A stretch of DNA of 64,000 bases from Natrarchaeobaculum sulfurireducens. GTDB taxonomy: Archaea > Halobacteriota > Halobacteria > Halobacteriales > Natrialbaceae. A model generated the notes under the pieces. It ran no database searches. It saw nothing but the letters and a program-made list of their open reading frames with translations, and was not told the DNA's origin. A program made the translations under genes and the position numbers. The stretch spans positions 1-64,000 of the forward strand of contig NZ_CP024047.1 in assembly GCF_003430825.1 (NCBI RefSeq), read 5' to 3'. Shown piece after piece: positions 1 to 6,518 of the stretch (positions within the stretch are counted from its first letter, which is position 1; each line of letters begins with the position of its first letter).

Positions 1-11
1 AATTCTCCGTT

Positions 12-98
12 CTAGCAACTTCTAGTCGCTGACAGAGCCTTTCTAGTAACAACTAGTAATAAAACAGCTCCACACTAGTACAATCTCTTTTTTGCTAG
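12..98. repeat. Cluster of six CTAG motifs in the AT-rich core
   Basis: CTAG occurs at 12, 22, 43, 53, 75 and 95. The spacings are 10, 21, 10, 22 and 20 bases, that is multiples of about one helical turn, so the motifs would lie on one face of the DNA. CTAG is generally scarce in haloarchaeal DNA. The surroundings are AT-rich and form the presumed unwinding zone of the origin. A role in melting or protein binding is inference. Confidence 0.6.
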
Positions 99-178
99 TA
101 TTACGGATCTTGTTTCTCACCCACCCATGTAAATCCTGCTATTCCAAAATCTCTCGTTCGCTTCCCCTCTCTCGTTCT

Positions 179-200
179 GTTCCAGTAGAAACGAAGGGGT
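179..200 (+). promoter_or_regulatory. Origin recognition box (ORB A) with G-string
   Basis: The box has the core GAAACGAAGGGGT preceded by a TTCCA half and followed by an uninterrupted run of G to position 207. This matches the haloarchaeal ORB pattern (TTCCA, then GAAACGA, then a G-string), which binds Orc1/Cdc6. It points rightward, toward orc1, and borders the AT-rich core. Confidence 0.8.
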
Positions 201-315
201 GGGGGGGTCCCTCTTCGAATCTTCTCCCCGGATCCCATTACCAAATTCAATAAAACAAATGACAACATCCCCTCTGAACGATCTGCTCTGGGATCTTTTG
301 CCGATGGATGTTCTC

Positions 316-376
316 CATGGCGCTCTGTCACAATCGGTGTGACTGCCATGGCACCCTGTCACAACCGATATGACCG
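316..376. repeat. 31-bp tandem direct repeat with an internal dyad
   Basis: Two abutting copies start at CCATGG, at 316 and 346, and agree at 25 of 31 positions. The first copy contains a perfect inverted repeat, GTCACA, five bases, TGTGAC (328-344), the shape of a dimeric-protein binding site; the second copy keeps GTCACA but its right arm is altered. It lies between ORB A and ORB B. The function is unknown. Confidence 0.6.
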
Positions 377-483
377 GTGTGATGTGTTCATGTCTCCGAA
401 CCGGTTCTCGTGGTCGATCTCCTTTGTCGAGCCGTTGTTCTATACTCGGTCCATCACGGTGCGATTTGCACGCCCAGGTCGTC

Positions 484-505
484 GTTCGACACGAAGCGAA
501 GGGGT
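484..505 (+). promoter_or_regulatory. Degenerate ORB (ORB B)
   Basis: This is an 18-of-22 match to the form GTTCCACCTGAAACGAAGGG plus GT, with GAAGCGAAGGGGT in place of GAAACGAAGGGGT. It has the same orientation as ORB A. A weaker reverse-strand resemblance exists near 629-650. Confidence 0.55.
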
Positions 506-762
506 AGAGTCCGAGAGCCGCGTGGTTCGAGACCGAAACGCGTCGGCCTGTGACCGACAAATCCTCTTCCCGCGTATGATTATTATTGTATCTCGATCCA
601 TCCACCGTACCTCTGTCCATCGGTTGCCCTCCCCTCGATACGAACGGTCAAGTCGGAGCCAGTCGTCTCGTCCGAGAACTGAAGGGAAGAATTTAATATC
701 AATGTCTTCCTCTGGTTCGTTTGCATCAACTGGATCCGTGCCAGGTAACCGAGATCGTAAAT

Positions 763-777
763 GGGCCAACGTGGCCC
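763..777. promoter_or_regulatory. Perfect dyad GGGCCA-3-TGGCCC before orc1
   Basis: Arms GGGCCA (763-768) and TGGCCC (772-777) are exact reverse complements around ACG. The dyad lies 70 bases before the orc1 start and may be an operator or part of the origin architecture. No binding protein can be named. Confidence 0.4.
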
Positions 778-812
778 GTCTATCGCGTCTAAAATCCACT
801 CCCGGTGCAGGA

Positions 813-834
813 TCTCCAGTCGAAATGAGGGGGT
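813..834 (+). promoter_or_regulatory. ORB C immediately before orc1
   Basis: The sequence TCTCCAGTCGAAATGAGGGG followed by GT resembles the ORB pattern and ends 13 bases before the orc1 start codon. Orc1 bound here would sit over the region where the transcript is expected to begin, which suggests possible autoregulation (inference). Confidence 0.6.
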
Positions 835-847
835 ACGAATACGACGA

Positions 848-2593
848 ATGTCAGACGACGAAACGCAGCCACCAGATCGAGACGGCCTCGAGATCGAGGG
901 TAGCGCCGGGTTCTCCTCACATCTCGAGGGAACGGACCTCGATGAGGAGGAATCGAACCAGGGATTGTTCGACGACCTGTTGAGCGGCGAACCGATCTTC
1001 GATAACAAGGAAGTCCTCCGTCCATCGTATACTCCACACGAACTCCCCCATCGGAGCGACCAGATCAACAAGATGGCGACGATCCTCGTCGCCGCCCTTC
1101 GTGGCGAAACGCCATCGAACATCTTGATCTACGGAAAGACGGGCACTGGAAAGACCGCCAGCGCGAAGTTCGTCAGCAAGGAACTCGAGAGCACCTCCCA
1201 GAAGTATAGCGTCCCCTGTGACGTCGAGTACATCAACTGTGAGGTCACGGACACCCAGTACCGCGTTCTCGCACAGCTAGCGAACAAGTTCATAGAGAAG
1301 AACGAGGCCCGGATCGACGATCAAGTCGCCTCGCTCGAGGGTGTCCTCGAGGCGATCGACGAGTACGAGGCGGCCAACGAGTCCGAAACCGATACCCACG
1401 TTGAAGATCAGTCGGCCGACGATCCGTTCGACTATCTGGACTCGACGACACCGACGTCGACCGACTCCCCCACCGGTTCGAGTGGATCGAACAACGGCCG
1501 GTCGACCAGCCCTGGTAGCGAGTCTCCACCTGAAACGGAGGGGTATCGACAACCGGTTGACTCTGACAGCGAACACGGGGAGGGGCCGACGGCTTCCACG
1601 GACGACGGGCCGGACGCACCCGCACATCCGCTAGCGTCGACGCCGTTCGACTCTCGGTCGGCCGTCGAAGCGCGCATCGAAGCACTCGAGGACGACAAAG
1701 CGTCGTTCGAGGAGGTGCCGATGACCGGCTGGCCGACCGACCGCGTCTACAGCGTCTTTTTCGACGCCGTCGATTACGACGAACGCGTCGTCGTCATCAT
1801 GCTCGACGAGATCGACAAACTCGTCGAAAAAAGCGGCGACGACACGCTCTATAACCTTTCGCGGATGAACTCCGAACTCGAGAACTCACGCGTCTCGATC
1901 ATCGGGATCAGCAACGACCTCAAGTTCACCGACTTCCTCGACCCTCGCGTCAAATCCTCGCTCGGCGAAGAGGAGATCGTCTTCCCACCGTACGACGCGA
2001 ATCAGCTCAGGGATATTCTCGAGCATCGGTCGGATGTCGCGTTCAAAGACGGGGCGCTCTCGGACGACGTGATCCCACTGTGTGCGGCGTTTGCAGCACA
2101 GGAACACGGTGACGCCCGCCGCGCACTCGATCTCTTACGAACGGCAGGGGAACTCGCCGAACGATCCCAGGCCGAAACCGTCGACGAAGACCACGTTCGC
2201 CAGGCTCAGGACAAGATCGAACTCGACCGCGTCGTCGAGGTCGTCCGGACGCTTCCGACCCAGAGCAAACTGGTCCTCTTCTCGATCATCTCGCTCGAGA
2301 AAAACGGCGTCAAAAGCATCAATACTGGCGAGGTGTACAACATCTACAAGCGACTCTGTGAGGAGATCGAAGCCGACGTTCTCACTCAGCGACGGGTCAC
2401 GGACCTCATCAGCGAACTGGACATGCTCGGGATCGTCAACGCCGTCGTCGTCTCGAAGGGACGATACGGCCGCACCAAAGAGATCAGCCTCTCCGTTCCA
2501 CTCGATGAGACCGAAGCGGTCTTGCTCTCTGACTCGCGGCTGAGCGATATCGACGACGTCCAGCCGTTCGTTCAGGCCCGGTTCGAGAACTGA
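848..2593 (+). CDS. orc1: Orc1/Cdc6-family replication initiator
   Basis: This AAA+ ATPase recognises ORBs, melts the origin and helps load the MCM helicase. The 581-residue protein has Walker A GKTGTGKT at 96-103, Walker B ending MLDEID at 318-323, an arginine-sensor region and a C-terminal winged-helix domain (about 490-575). ATG 848 was chosen because the acidic reading MSDDETQ begins there; the longer upstream reading is Arg-rich and unlike a haloarchaeal N-terminus. Between the Walker motifs lies a Ser/Thr/Pro/Asp-rich low-complexity insert (about 176-275), common in haloarchaeal Orc1. That insert contains an ORB and an inverted partner in its DNA (1465-1544). Identification is very secure. 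Confidence 0.97.
   Translation: MSDDETQPPDRDGLEIEGSAGFSSHLEGTDLDEEESNQGLFDDLLSGEPIFDNKEVLRPSYTPHELPHRSDQINKMATILVAALRGETPSNILIYGKTGTGKTASAKFVSKELESTSQKYSVPCDVEYINCEVTDTQYRVLAQLANKFIEKNEARIDDQVASLEGVLEAIDEYEAANESETDTHVEDQSADDPFDYLDSTTPTSTDSPTGSSGSNNGRSTSPGSESPPETEGYRQPVDSDSEHGEGPTASTDDGPDAPAHPLASTPFDSRSAVEARIEALEDDKASFEEVPMTGWPTDRVYSVFFDAVDYDERVVVIMLDEIDKLVEKSGDDTLYNLSRMNSELENSRVSIIGISNDLKFTDFLDPRVKSSLGEEEIVFPPYDANQLRDILEHRSDVAFKDGALSDDVIPLCAAFAAQEHGDARRALDLLRTAGELAERSQAETVDEDHVRQAQDKIELDRVVEVVRTLPTQSKLVLFSIISLEKNGVKSINTGEVYNIYKRLCEEIEADVLTQRRVTDLISELDMLGIVNAVVVSKGRYGRTKEISLSVPLDETEAVLLSDSRLSDIDDVQPFVQARFEN
1465..1485 (-). promoter_or_regulatory. Inverted ORB-like arm inside orc1
   Basis: On the reverse strand this reads with core TCGAACCGGTGGGGG, about 14 of 18 matching the ORB at 1523 in opposite orientation. 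Its C-run at 1467-1471 lies exactly 56 bases before the forward ORB, the same distance as for the pair inside the DP1 gene. Confidence 0.5.
1523..1544 (+). promoter_or_regulatory. ORB inside the orc1 coding sequence
   Basis: The core CACCTGAAACGGAGGGGT matches the intergenic ORB beside tRNA-Gln at 20 of 22 positions over the full box. It encodes SPPETEG in the disordered insert of Orc1, where protein constraint should be weak. Confidence 0.75.
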
Positions 2594-2606
2594 GACGGTC
2601 TGTTTC

Positions 2607-2672
2607 ACTTGCGCGGTATGATTGGTGGACTTGCGCGGTATGATTGGTGGACTTGAGTGGGATGATCTGGTG
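2607..2672. repeat. Three tandem 22-bp repeats after orc1
   Basis: Two identical 22-base copies (2607-2628 and 2629-2650, core GCGCGGTATGATTGGTGG) are followed by a diverged third (2651-2672). The array starts 13 bases after the orc1 stop. Its unit is near two helical turns. It may be an iteron-like or transcript-end element; the function is unknown. Confidence 0.75.
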
Positions 2673-2698
2673 TCTCTAGGTATCGAAGCAACCCGTGG

Positions 2699-2836
2699 AT
2701 GGATCACGAACTTTTGAAACCGCTGGACGGCAATCCACCTGAGGACGGCCTCATGGAAGAGGTAAGCCCCGATGGGGAACCACCCCTATGGGACGAACTC
2801 GAGCTATTCCTCGTCACGGCCTCAATCGATTGGTAG
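2699..2836 (+). CDS. Possible 45-residue acidic small protein
   Basis: An ATG frame encodes MDHELLKPLDGNPPEDG and ends in a Leu- and acid-rich tail (WDELELFLVTASIDW). The composition is acidic with haloarchaeal codon use, unlike random frames here. It lies between the 22-bp repeats and the next ORB, in the orc1 direction. No family is recognised. It could be a real small gene or the relic of a longer one, and no clear promoter is seen. Confidence 0.35.
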   Translation: MDHELLKPLDGNPPEDGLMEEVSPDGEPPLWDELELFLVTASIDW

Positions 2837-2844
2837 AGGGGCAG

Positions 2845-2866
2845 TCTCGAGTGGAAACGAGGGGGT
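2845..2866 (+). promoter_or_regulatory. ORB D between orc1 and the signal peptidase gene
   Basis: The core GAGTGGAAACGAGGGGGT is a strong haloarchaeal ORB form. It points rightward like all other clear boxes in this half of the origin and follows the small frame at 2699-2836. Confidence 0.75.
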
Positions 2867-2931
2867 CCAGAGAATTTAGAGCAAAAGGGCGACGTATGCT
2901 TTCGTCGATGGAACCCGCTTTATGATGTCGT

Positions 2932-3795
2932 CTATCGTCCGATCGTGAGAGCCGTCACGACGCCGCTTCCGGCGGCGGTGGGGCTACTGCCGACAGTCGT
3001 CTGGGCGCTAGCTGACTCGATGCCGATAGCGATCGTTGCTGGGCCGTTTGCGGGCGATATCGGCGCGATAAGCCCGCTGAAGAGGCCGTCGAAGAAGAGC
3101 CTGACGTAGCCGAGCCATGGGATGCGGTACTGGGCTTTACCGGTCACCCAGTCCGGCTCGACGACGTCGGTCTGGGCACCGCCGCGGTACTGGTCGTACC
3201 CGCCGTTGGCGTCGCCTTTCGTGATGAAGCCATCGCGGTTGGCTGGACAGGTCGGGACGTCGTCACAGGTCGCGTCGCCGATGACCTCCTCGTCGGCCTG
3301 TTCGTCGACCCAGTTGTCGCCTTCCTCAACCCAGTAGTGGGCTCGATGGATGACTGGCGTCTCGTGTCCGTCGCCGTTTGGTTTAAACACGATGACGTCG
3401 CCGGACTTACCGAACGACTCGTCGCCGTTCCGTTCGGCGTGCTCGAGGGGGACCACTCCGGTTCCCTCGACGGGATCGTCGCCGACGAAGCGGTCGGTAT
3501 CGACGACGAAGATGAGATCTCCGCGTTCCATGTTTGGCTCCATGCTCCCGCTCTCGACGGCGACCAGCGGCGGCCAGATACCACTGACCCCGAACAGAAG
3601 CAACCCGATCACTGCGACGATCGCGACGCTACTCACGACGTCTCTAACCAGGACGATCGTATCGTCGTCGCTTCGGAGGAACCAGCGAACGACGCCGTCG
3701 TCTTCGATCGTGACCGAACTCGAGTCGGTGGCCACGTCGTCGCGGTCGGGTTTGCCCCCTCCCTCGTAGCCGTCGGAGTCGGGACCGCTCATTGA
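2932..3795 (-). CDS. Signal peptidase I, archaeal Sec11 type
   Basis: This membrane protease cleaves Sec signal peptides on the outer face of the membrane. The 287-residue protein has a long acidic N-terminal cytoplasmic tail, a membrane helix at about 52-71, the catalytic serine motif SGSMEP (Ser83), a histidine in PVIHRAH (His149, the archaeal replacement for lysine) and an acidic GDAN box (Asp194), with a second hydrophobic stretch near 230-245. ATG at 3795 was preferred to one eight codons earlier. It is divergent from the DNA polymerase gene and lies next to orc1, a known haloarchaeal arrangement. Confidence 0.92.
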   Translation of the reverse strand, partial: SMSGPDSDGYEGGGKPDRDDVATDSSSVTIEDDGVVRWFLRSDDDTIVLVRDVVSSVAIVAVIGLLLFGVSGIWPPLVAVESGSMEPNMERGDLIFVVDTDRFVGDDPVEGTGVVPLEHAERNGDESFGKSGDVIVFKPNGDGHETPVIHRAHYWVEEGDNWVDEQADEEVIGDATCDDVPTCPANRDGFITKGDANGGYDQYRGGAQTDVVEPDWVTGKAQYRIPWLGYVRLFFDGLFSGLIAPISPANGPATIAIGIESASAQTTVGSSPTAAGSGVVTALTIGR

Positions 3796-3944
3796 CCCGG
3801 GTTTTGCTGGGGGCGGCAATCAACCTTCTGCTCGGACCGTACGACGCTACGGCGGTGACGGCCGGTTGTCGACGGTCCGTCAGTGAGCTGCCTTGATGGC
3901 CCCAAAAACCGTATCAACCAGTGATTGCCGATCAGGAGCTTCTT

Positions 3945-3966
3945 GATCAACCAGCGGTGGTTGATC
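3945..3966. other. Perfect 9-bp hairpin between sec11 and DP1 genes
   Basis: GATCAACCA (3945-3953), loop GCGG, TGGTTGATC (3958-3966) form an exact inverted repeat in the divergent intergenic space. It could be an operator for either gene. The partial motif ATCAACCA also occurs just upstream at 3913-3920. Confidence 0.5.
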
Positions 3967-4085
3967 GGAACCCCCCTCTCCAGTCGTTCTCGGGATTATC
4001 TCATTCGCGTCTACGGTTCGAACTCGAGGTGGGTGTGAGCGCGGGATTCGCTACGCTTTTTTCCCCGGTCACGAATGCGAGTCGT

Positions 4086-5702
4086 GTGCCACTCGAGGTG
4101 ACCGCCCGGATCGTCAGCGAACTCACGAGTCGTGGCTACAACGTCGAGCGCGAAGCCGTCACGAAACTCGCCGCCGTCGCCAATCCGGATGCGGCACTCG
4201 AGCGAGTCGTCGAGGACCTTCCGGAGGACACGCTGGTCGTTCGGACCGAACACGTCGATGCGATCCTTTCGAACGGTGACGCCCACACGACCGGAGCGGC
4301 CCAGCGAAACGACGACCAGCCAGGCGTCGACTCCGATGGCGCTGGCGCTATGCGTTCGGTCGGGGCGACCGACGGCGATTCGACCCCCTCCGGTTCGACT
4401 GCAAACACCCCGTCGACGGTGGGTGGATCTGCGGATCAATCTCCAGGTGAAACGAAGGGGTCGAAGCCCGGTTCCGGTCGGTCGACCGACCCCGACTTGC
4501 GCTCGCTCGAAATCGCCAACGACATGACCGGTGAGAGTACAGGAACGGGCGAGTACGAAGACTTCGTCGCCGTCTTTCGCGACCGTCTCGAGCGACTCGG
4601 TTCCAAACTCAGGGGACGAGTCAACCACCGGCCGGCGACTGCGATCCAGGACATGCCCGGCGGCGAGGAGGTCGCCATGGTCGGGCTGGTCAACGACGTG
4701 CGATCGACGGCGAGCGGCCACTGGCTGGTCGAACTCGAGGACGCCACCGGGACGTTCCCGTGGCTCGTCATGAAAGATCGGGAGTATGCCGACCTCGTCG
4801 AAGAACTGCTCTGTGATGAGGTGTTGGCGATGGAGGGGACACTCTCGGGGGATTCGGGAATTGCGTTCGTCGATTCGATGTTCTTTCCGGACGTCCCGCG
4901 CACTCACGAGCCATCGACGGCGGATCGACACGTTCAGGCAGCGCTGATCAGCGACGTCCACGTCGGGAGCCAGGAGTTCATGCACGACGCCTGGAACCGC
5001 TTTACCGATTGGCTCCACACGCCCGAGGCTCAGCACGTCGAGTACCTGCTGATCGCCGGTGACATGGTCGAGGGCGTCGGCGTCTATCCCAACCAGGACG
5101 AAGAACTCGACGTCGTCGACATCTACGAGCAGTACGAGGTCTTCAACGAGTACCTCAAGCAGGTCCCCGGAAACATCGAGATGGTCATGATTCCCGGTAA
5201 CCACGACGCGGTCCGGCTGGCCGAACCCCAGCCTGGCTTCGACGACGACCTCCGCGAGATCATGTCCGCACACGACGCTCGTATCGTAAGTAACCCCTCG
5301 ATGGTCACGCTCGAGGGCGTTTCCGTGCTAATGTATCACGGCGTCAGTCTCGACGAGGTGATCGCCGAACTCCCCGAGGAGAAAGCAAGCTACGACGAGC
5401 CACACAAGGCGATGTACCAGCTGTTAAAAAAGCGCCACGTTGCCCCACAGTTCGGGGGCCATACCCGGCTCGCTCCCGAGGAGAAAGATTACCTCATTAT
5501 CGACGAGGTGCCCGACATCTTCCATACGGGCCACGTTCACAAACTCGGTTTCGGCAAGTATCACAACGTGCTCGCGATGAACTCGGGTTGCTGGCAGGCC
5601 CAGACCGACTTCCAGAAGAGCGTCAACATCAACCCGGACTCGGGATATGCTCCGATCGTCGATCTGGACACCCTCGACGTCACCGTCCAGAAGTTCAGCT
5701 AG
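4086..5702 (+). CDS. polB: DNA polymerase D small subunit (DP1)
   Basis: DP1 is the proofreading 3'-5' exonuclease subunit of the euryarchaeal replicative polymerase PolD. The reading from GTG 4086 (VPLEVTARIVSELTSRGYN) matches the usual N-terminus; a longer in-frame extension to 3921 lacks that character. The 538 residues comprise an N-terminal helical domain, a low-complexity linker (about 75-150), an OB-fold (about 190-275) and a calcineurin-like phosphoesterase domain with SDVHVG (about 289), GDMVEG, PGNHDA (about 369), YHG and GHVHKLG metal-binding motifs. An ORB pair lies in DNA encoding the linker. It ends convergently with the small gene at 5699, the stop codons sharing CTAG. Confidence 0.95.
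   Translation: MPLEVTARIVSELTSRGYNVEREAVTKLAAVANPDAALERVVEDLPEDTLVVRTEHVDAILSNGDAHTTGAAQRNDDQPGVDSDGAGAMRSVGATDGDSTPSGSTANTPSTVGGSADQSPGETKGSKPGSGRSTDPDLRSLEIANDMTGESTGTGEYEDFVAVFRDRLERLGSKLRGRVNHRPATAIQDMPGGEEVAMVGLVNDVRSTASGHWLVELEDATGTFPWLVMKDREYADLVEELLCDEVLAMEGTLSGDSGIAFVDSMFFPDVPRTHEPSTADRHVQAALISDVHVGSQEFMHDAWNRFTDWLHTPEAQHVEYLLIAGDMVEGVGVYPNQDEELDVVDIYEQYEVFNEYLKQVPGNIEMVMIPGNHDAVRLAEPQPGFDDDLREIMSAHDARIVSNPSMVTLEGVSVLMYHGVSLDEVIAELPEEKASYDEPHKAMYQLLKKRHVAPQFGGHTRLAPEEKDYLIIDEVPDIFHTGHVHKLGFGKYHNVLAMNSGCWQAQTDFQKSVNINPDSGYAPIVDLDTLDVTVQKFS
4383..4401 (-). promoter_or_regulatory. Inverted ORB-like arm inside the DP1 gene
   Basis: On the reverse strand the core TCGAACCGGAGGGGGT matches ORB form at about 13 of 17 positions and shares TCGAACCGG plus a G-run with the arm in orc1. 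Its C-run starts 56 bases before the forward ORB at 4440. Confidence 0.5.
4440..4461 (+). promoter_or_regulatory. ORB inside the DP1 coding sequence
   Basis: The box with core CAGGTGAAACGAAGGGGT agrees at 19 of 22 positions with both the ORB inside orc1 and the ORB by tRNA-Gln. It encodes SPGETKG in the disordered linker, in the same reading frame as the ORB in orc1. Confidence 0.75.
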
Positions 5703-5821
5703 CTCCGTTGGGCTGTCCGCCGCTCGAGGAACGCGTCGGCCGCAGCCTCGCCGTCGGCGAACGCCGTATGACTCCCGTCACCCTGACAGGCGATGGCGAC
5801 CGTCGACGGCTCTGCCGTCAT
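5699..5821 (-). CDS. 40-residue haloarchaeal small protein
   Basis: The frame encodes MTAEPSTVAIACQGDGSHTA and an Ala/Glu/Arg-rich C-terminal helix. It begins 19 bases after the GNAT-like gene on the same strand, so the two probably form one transcript. Its TAG stop and that of DP1 share the palindrome CTAG at 5699-5702, a tail-to-tail overlap. The function is unknown; composition and position argue that it is real. Confidence 0.5.
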   Translation of the reverse strand: MTAEPSTVAIACQGDGSHTAFADGEAAADAFLERRTAQRS

Positions 5822-5840
5822 TGTCGTTCGGCCACTCCCA

Positions 5841-6284
5841 TCACGCTTCGGCCCCGAGTCGATAGCGAATCGTCCGGGAGCCGTCGAACCTGGGGCCCGT
5901 CCCCGTCCGCTCGAACCCGAGTTCGCGGGCCGCGTCGGCCACCGCGTCAGCACCCGGTGACACCAGCAACTCGACGGCCATCGACTCGCGGTCGGCAAAG
6001 CGGACGGGCTCGGCGAGCAGTTGCTTGCAGGCATCGGGCGTGCCGTCGAGCTGGGTGACGTGGACGGTGTCCTCGCGGGCGTCGAAGCTGATGAATCCGA
6101 GGAGGTCTTCCGGGTTCGAGCCACTGTACTGACCGCTCGAGACGTCGGCATGTGGGTCGTGCGTACCGTCTTCGGCGACCCGGACCGTCCGGTCGTGGAC
6201 GAGGTTACGCATCACGTCGGTCGGCGAATCCGCAATTGCCGCCAGTGCGTCGGCGTCAGCTTCGAGGGCGTCACGGACGTTCAT
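5841..6284 (-). CDS. GNAT-like acetyltransferase domain protein
   Basis: The 147-residue acidic protein starts MNVRDALEADADALAAIAD and ends ELGFERTGTGPRFDG, the typical start and end of a GNAT fold; a beta-strand section LLGFISFDAR lies in the middle. The family would transfer an acetyl group from acetyl-CoA to an amine; the substrate is unknown and the acetyl-CoA P-loop is poorly conserved. A TATA box at 6309-6317 places the transcript start at the ATG. A small gene follows in the same direction. Confidence 0.6.
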   Translation of the reverse strand: MNVRDALEADADALAAIADSPTDVMRNLVHDRTVRVAEDGTHDPHADVSSGQYSGSNPEDLLGFISFDAREDTVHVTQLDGTPDACKQLLAEPVRFADRESMAVELLVSPGADAVADAARELGFERTGTGPRFDGSRTIRYRLGAEA

Positions 6285-6308
6285 TACGGCGTGGTAACGC
6301 CACCCGTG

Positions 6309-6317
6309 ATTATAAAT
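6309..6317 (-). promoter_or_regulatory. TATA box of the GNAT-like gene
   Basis: On the reverse strand the sequence reads ATTTATAAT, centred 29 bases before the ATG at 6284. This geometry predicts a leaderless transcript. Confidence 0.6.
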
Positions 6318-6455
6318 CCCAGCCGCAGCCGAGTAGGATTTTCCCTGCTCGAGTTGTCCACGATGTGTCTGACACTCGACGTCTCGAGGATCGATCCGTA
6401 GAAACCGGCAACCAATGAGACACAGTTATCTGCACGCTCTCGTAACGCACGGAGT

Positions 6456-6518
6456 ATGAGCCACACCGGTATGCAAGAAACTGATCGAACGGACGTAGAG
6501 GTGTCAGCATGCGCGTAG
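6456..6518 (+). CDS. Possible 20-codon upstream ORF overlapping lysC
   Basis: An ATG frame (MSHTGMQETDRTDVEVSACA) ends at TAG 6516-6518, ten bases inside the aspartate kinase gene. A weak TATA-like TTATCTG at 6426-6432 would start transcription at this ATG. Translation of it would pass over the lysC start and could couple or limit kinase synthesis. It may equally be chance. Confidence 0.25.
   Translation: MSHTGMQETDRTDVEVSACA

Larger units (their letters stand above)
1..847. other. Right half of an oriC1-type replication origin
   Basis: This gene-free stretch precedes the initiator gene orc1. It is AT-richer than the rest of the window, with patches such as 53-67, 83-103, 240-262, 577-596 and 684-701 that could serve as DNA-unwinding sites. 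It carries three same-direction origin recognition boxes (179-200, 484-505, 813-834), a cluster of CTAG tetranucleotides at 12-98, a 31-bp tandem repeat at 316-376 and a dyad at 763-777. Haloarchaeal origins normally have ORBs in inverted orientation on both sides of the AT-rich core; only rightward copies are clear here, so the left set probably lies before base 1. The gene order orc1, signal peptidase, DP1 is familiar from main chromosomal origins of haloarchaea. I see no convincing open reading frame. Confidence 0.85.

Noticed and set aside
629-650. Possible inverted ORB in the origin region
   Set aside because: Only about 11 of 17 core positions agree; not enough to list as a box, although an inverted box here would be expected.
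4011-5273. Long reverse-strand open frame of 420 codons opposite the DP1 gene
   Set aside because: GC-rich codon use makes long antisense frames; the forward frame encodes an unmistakable polymerase subunit with all motifs.
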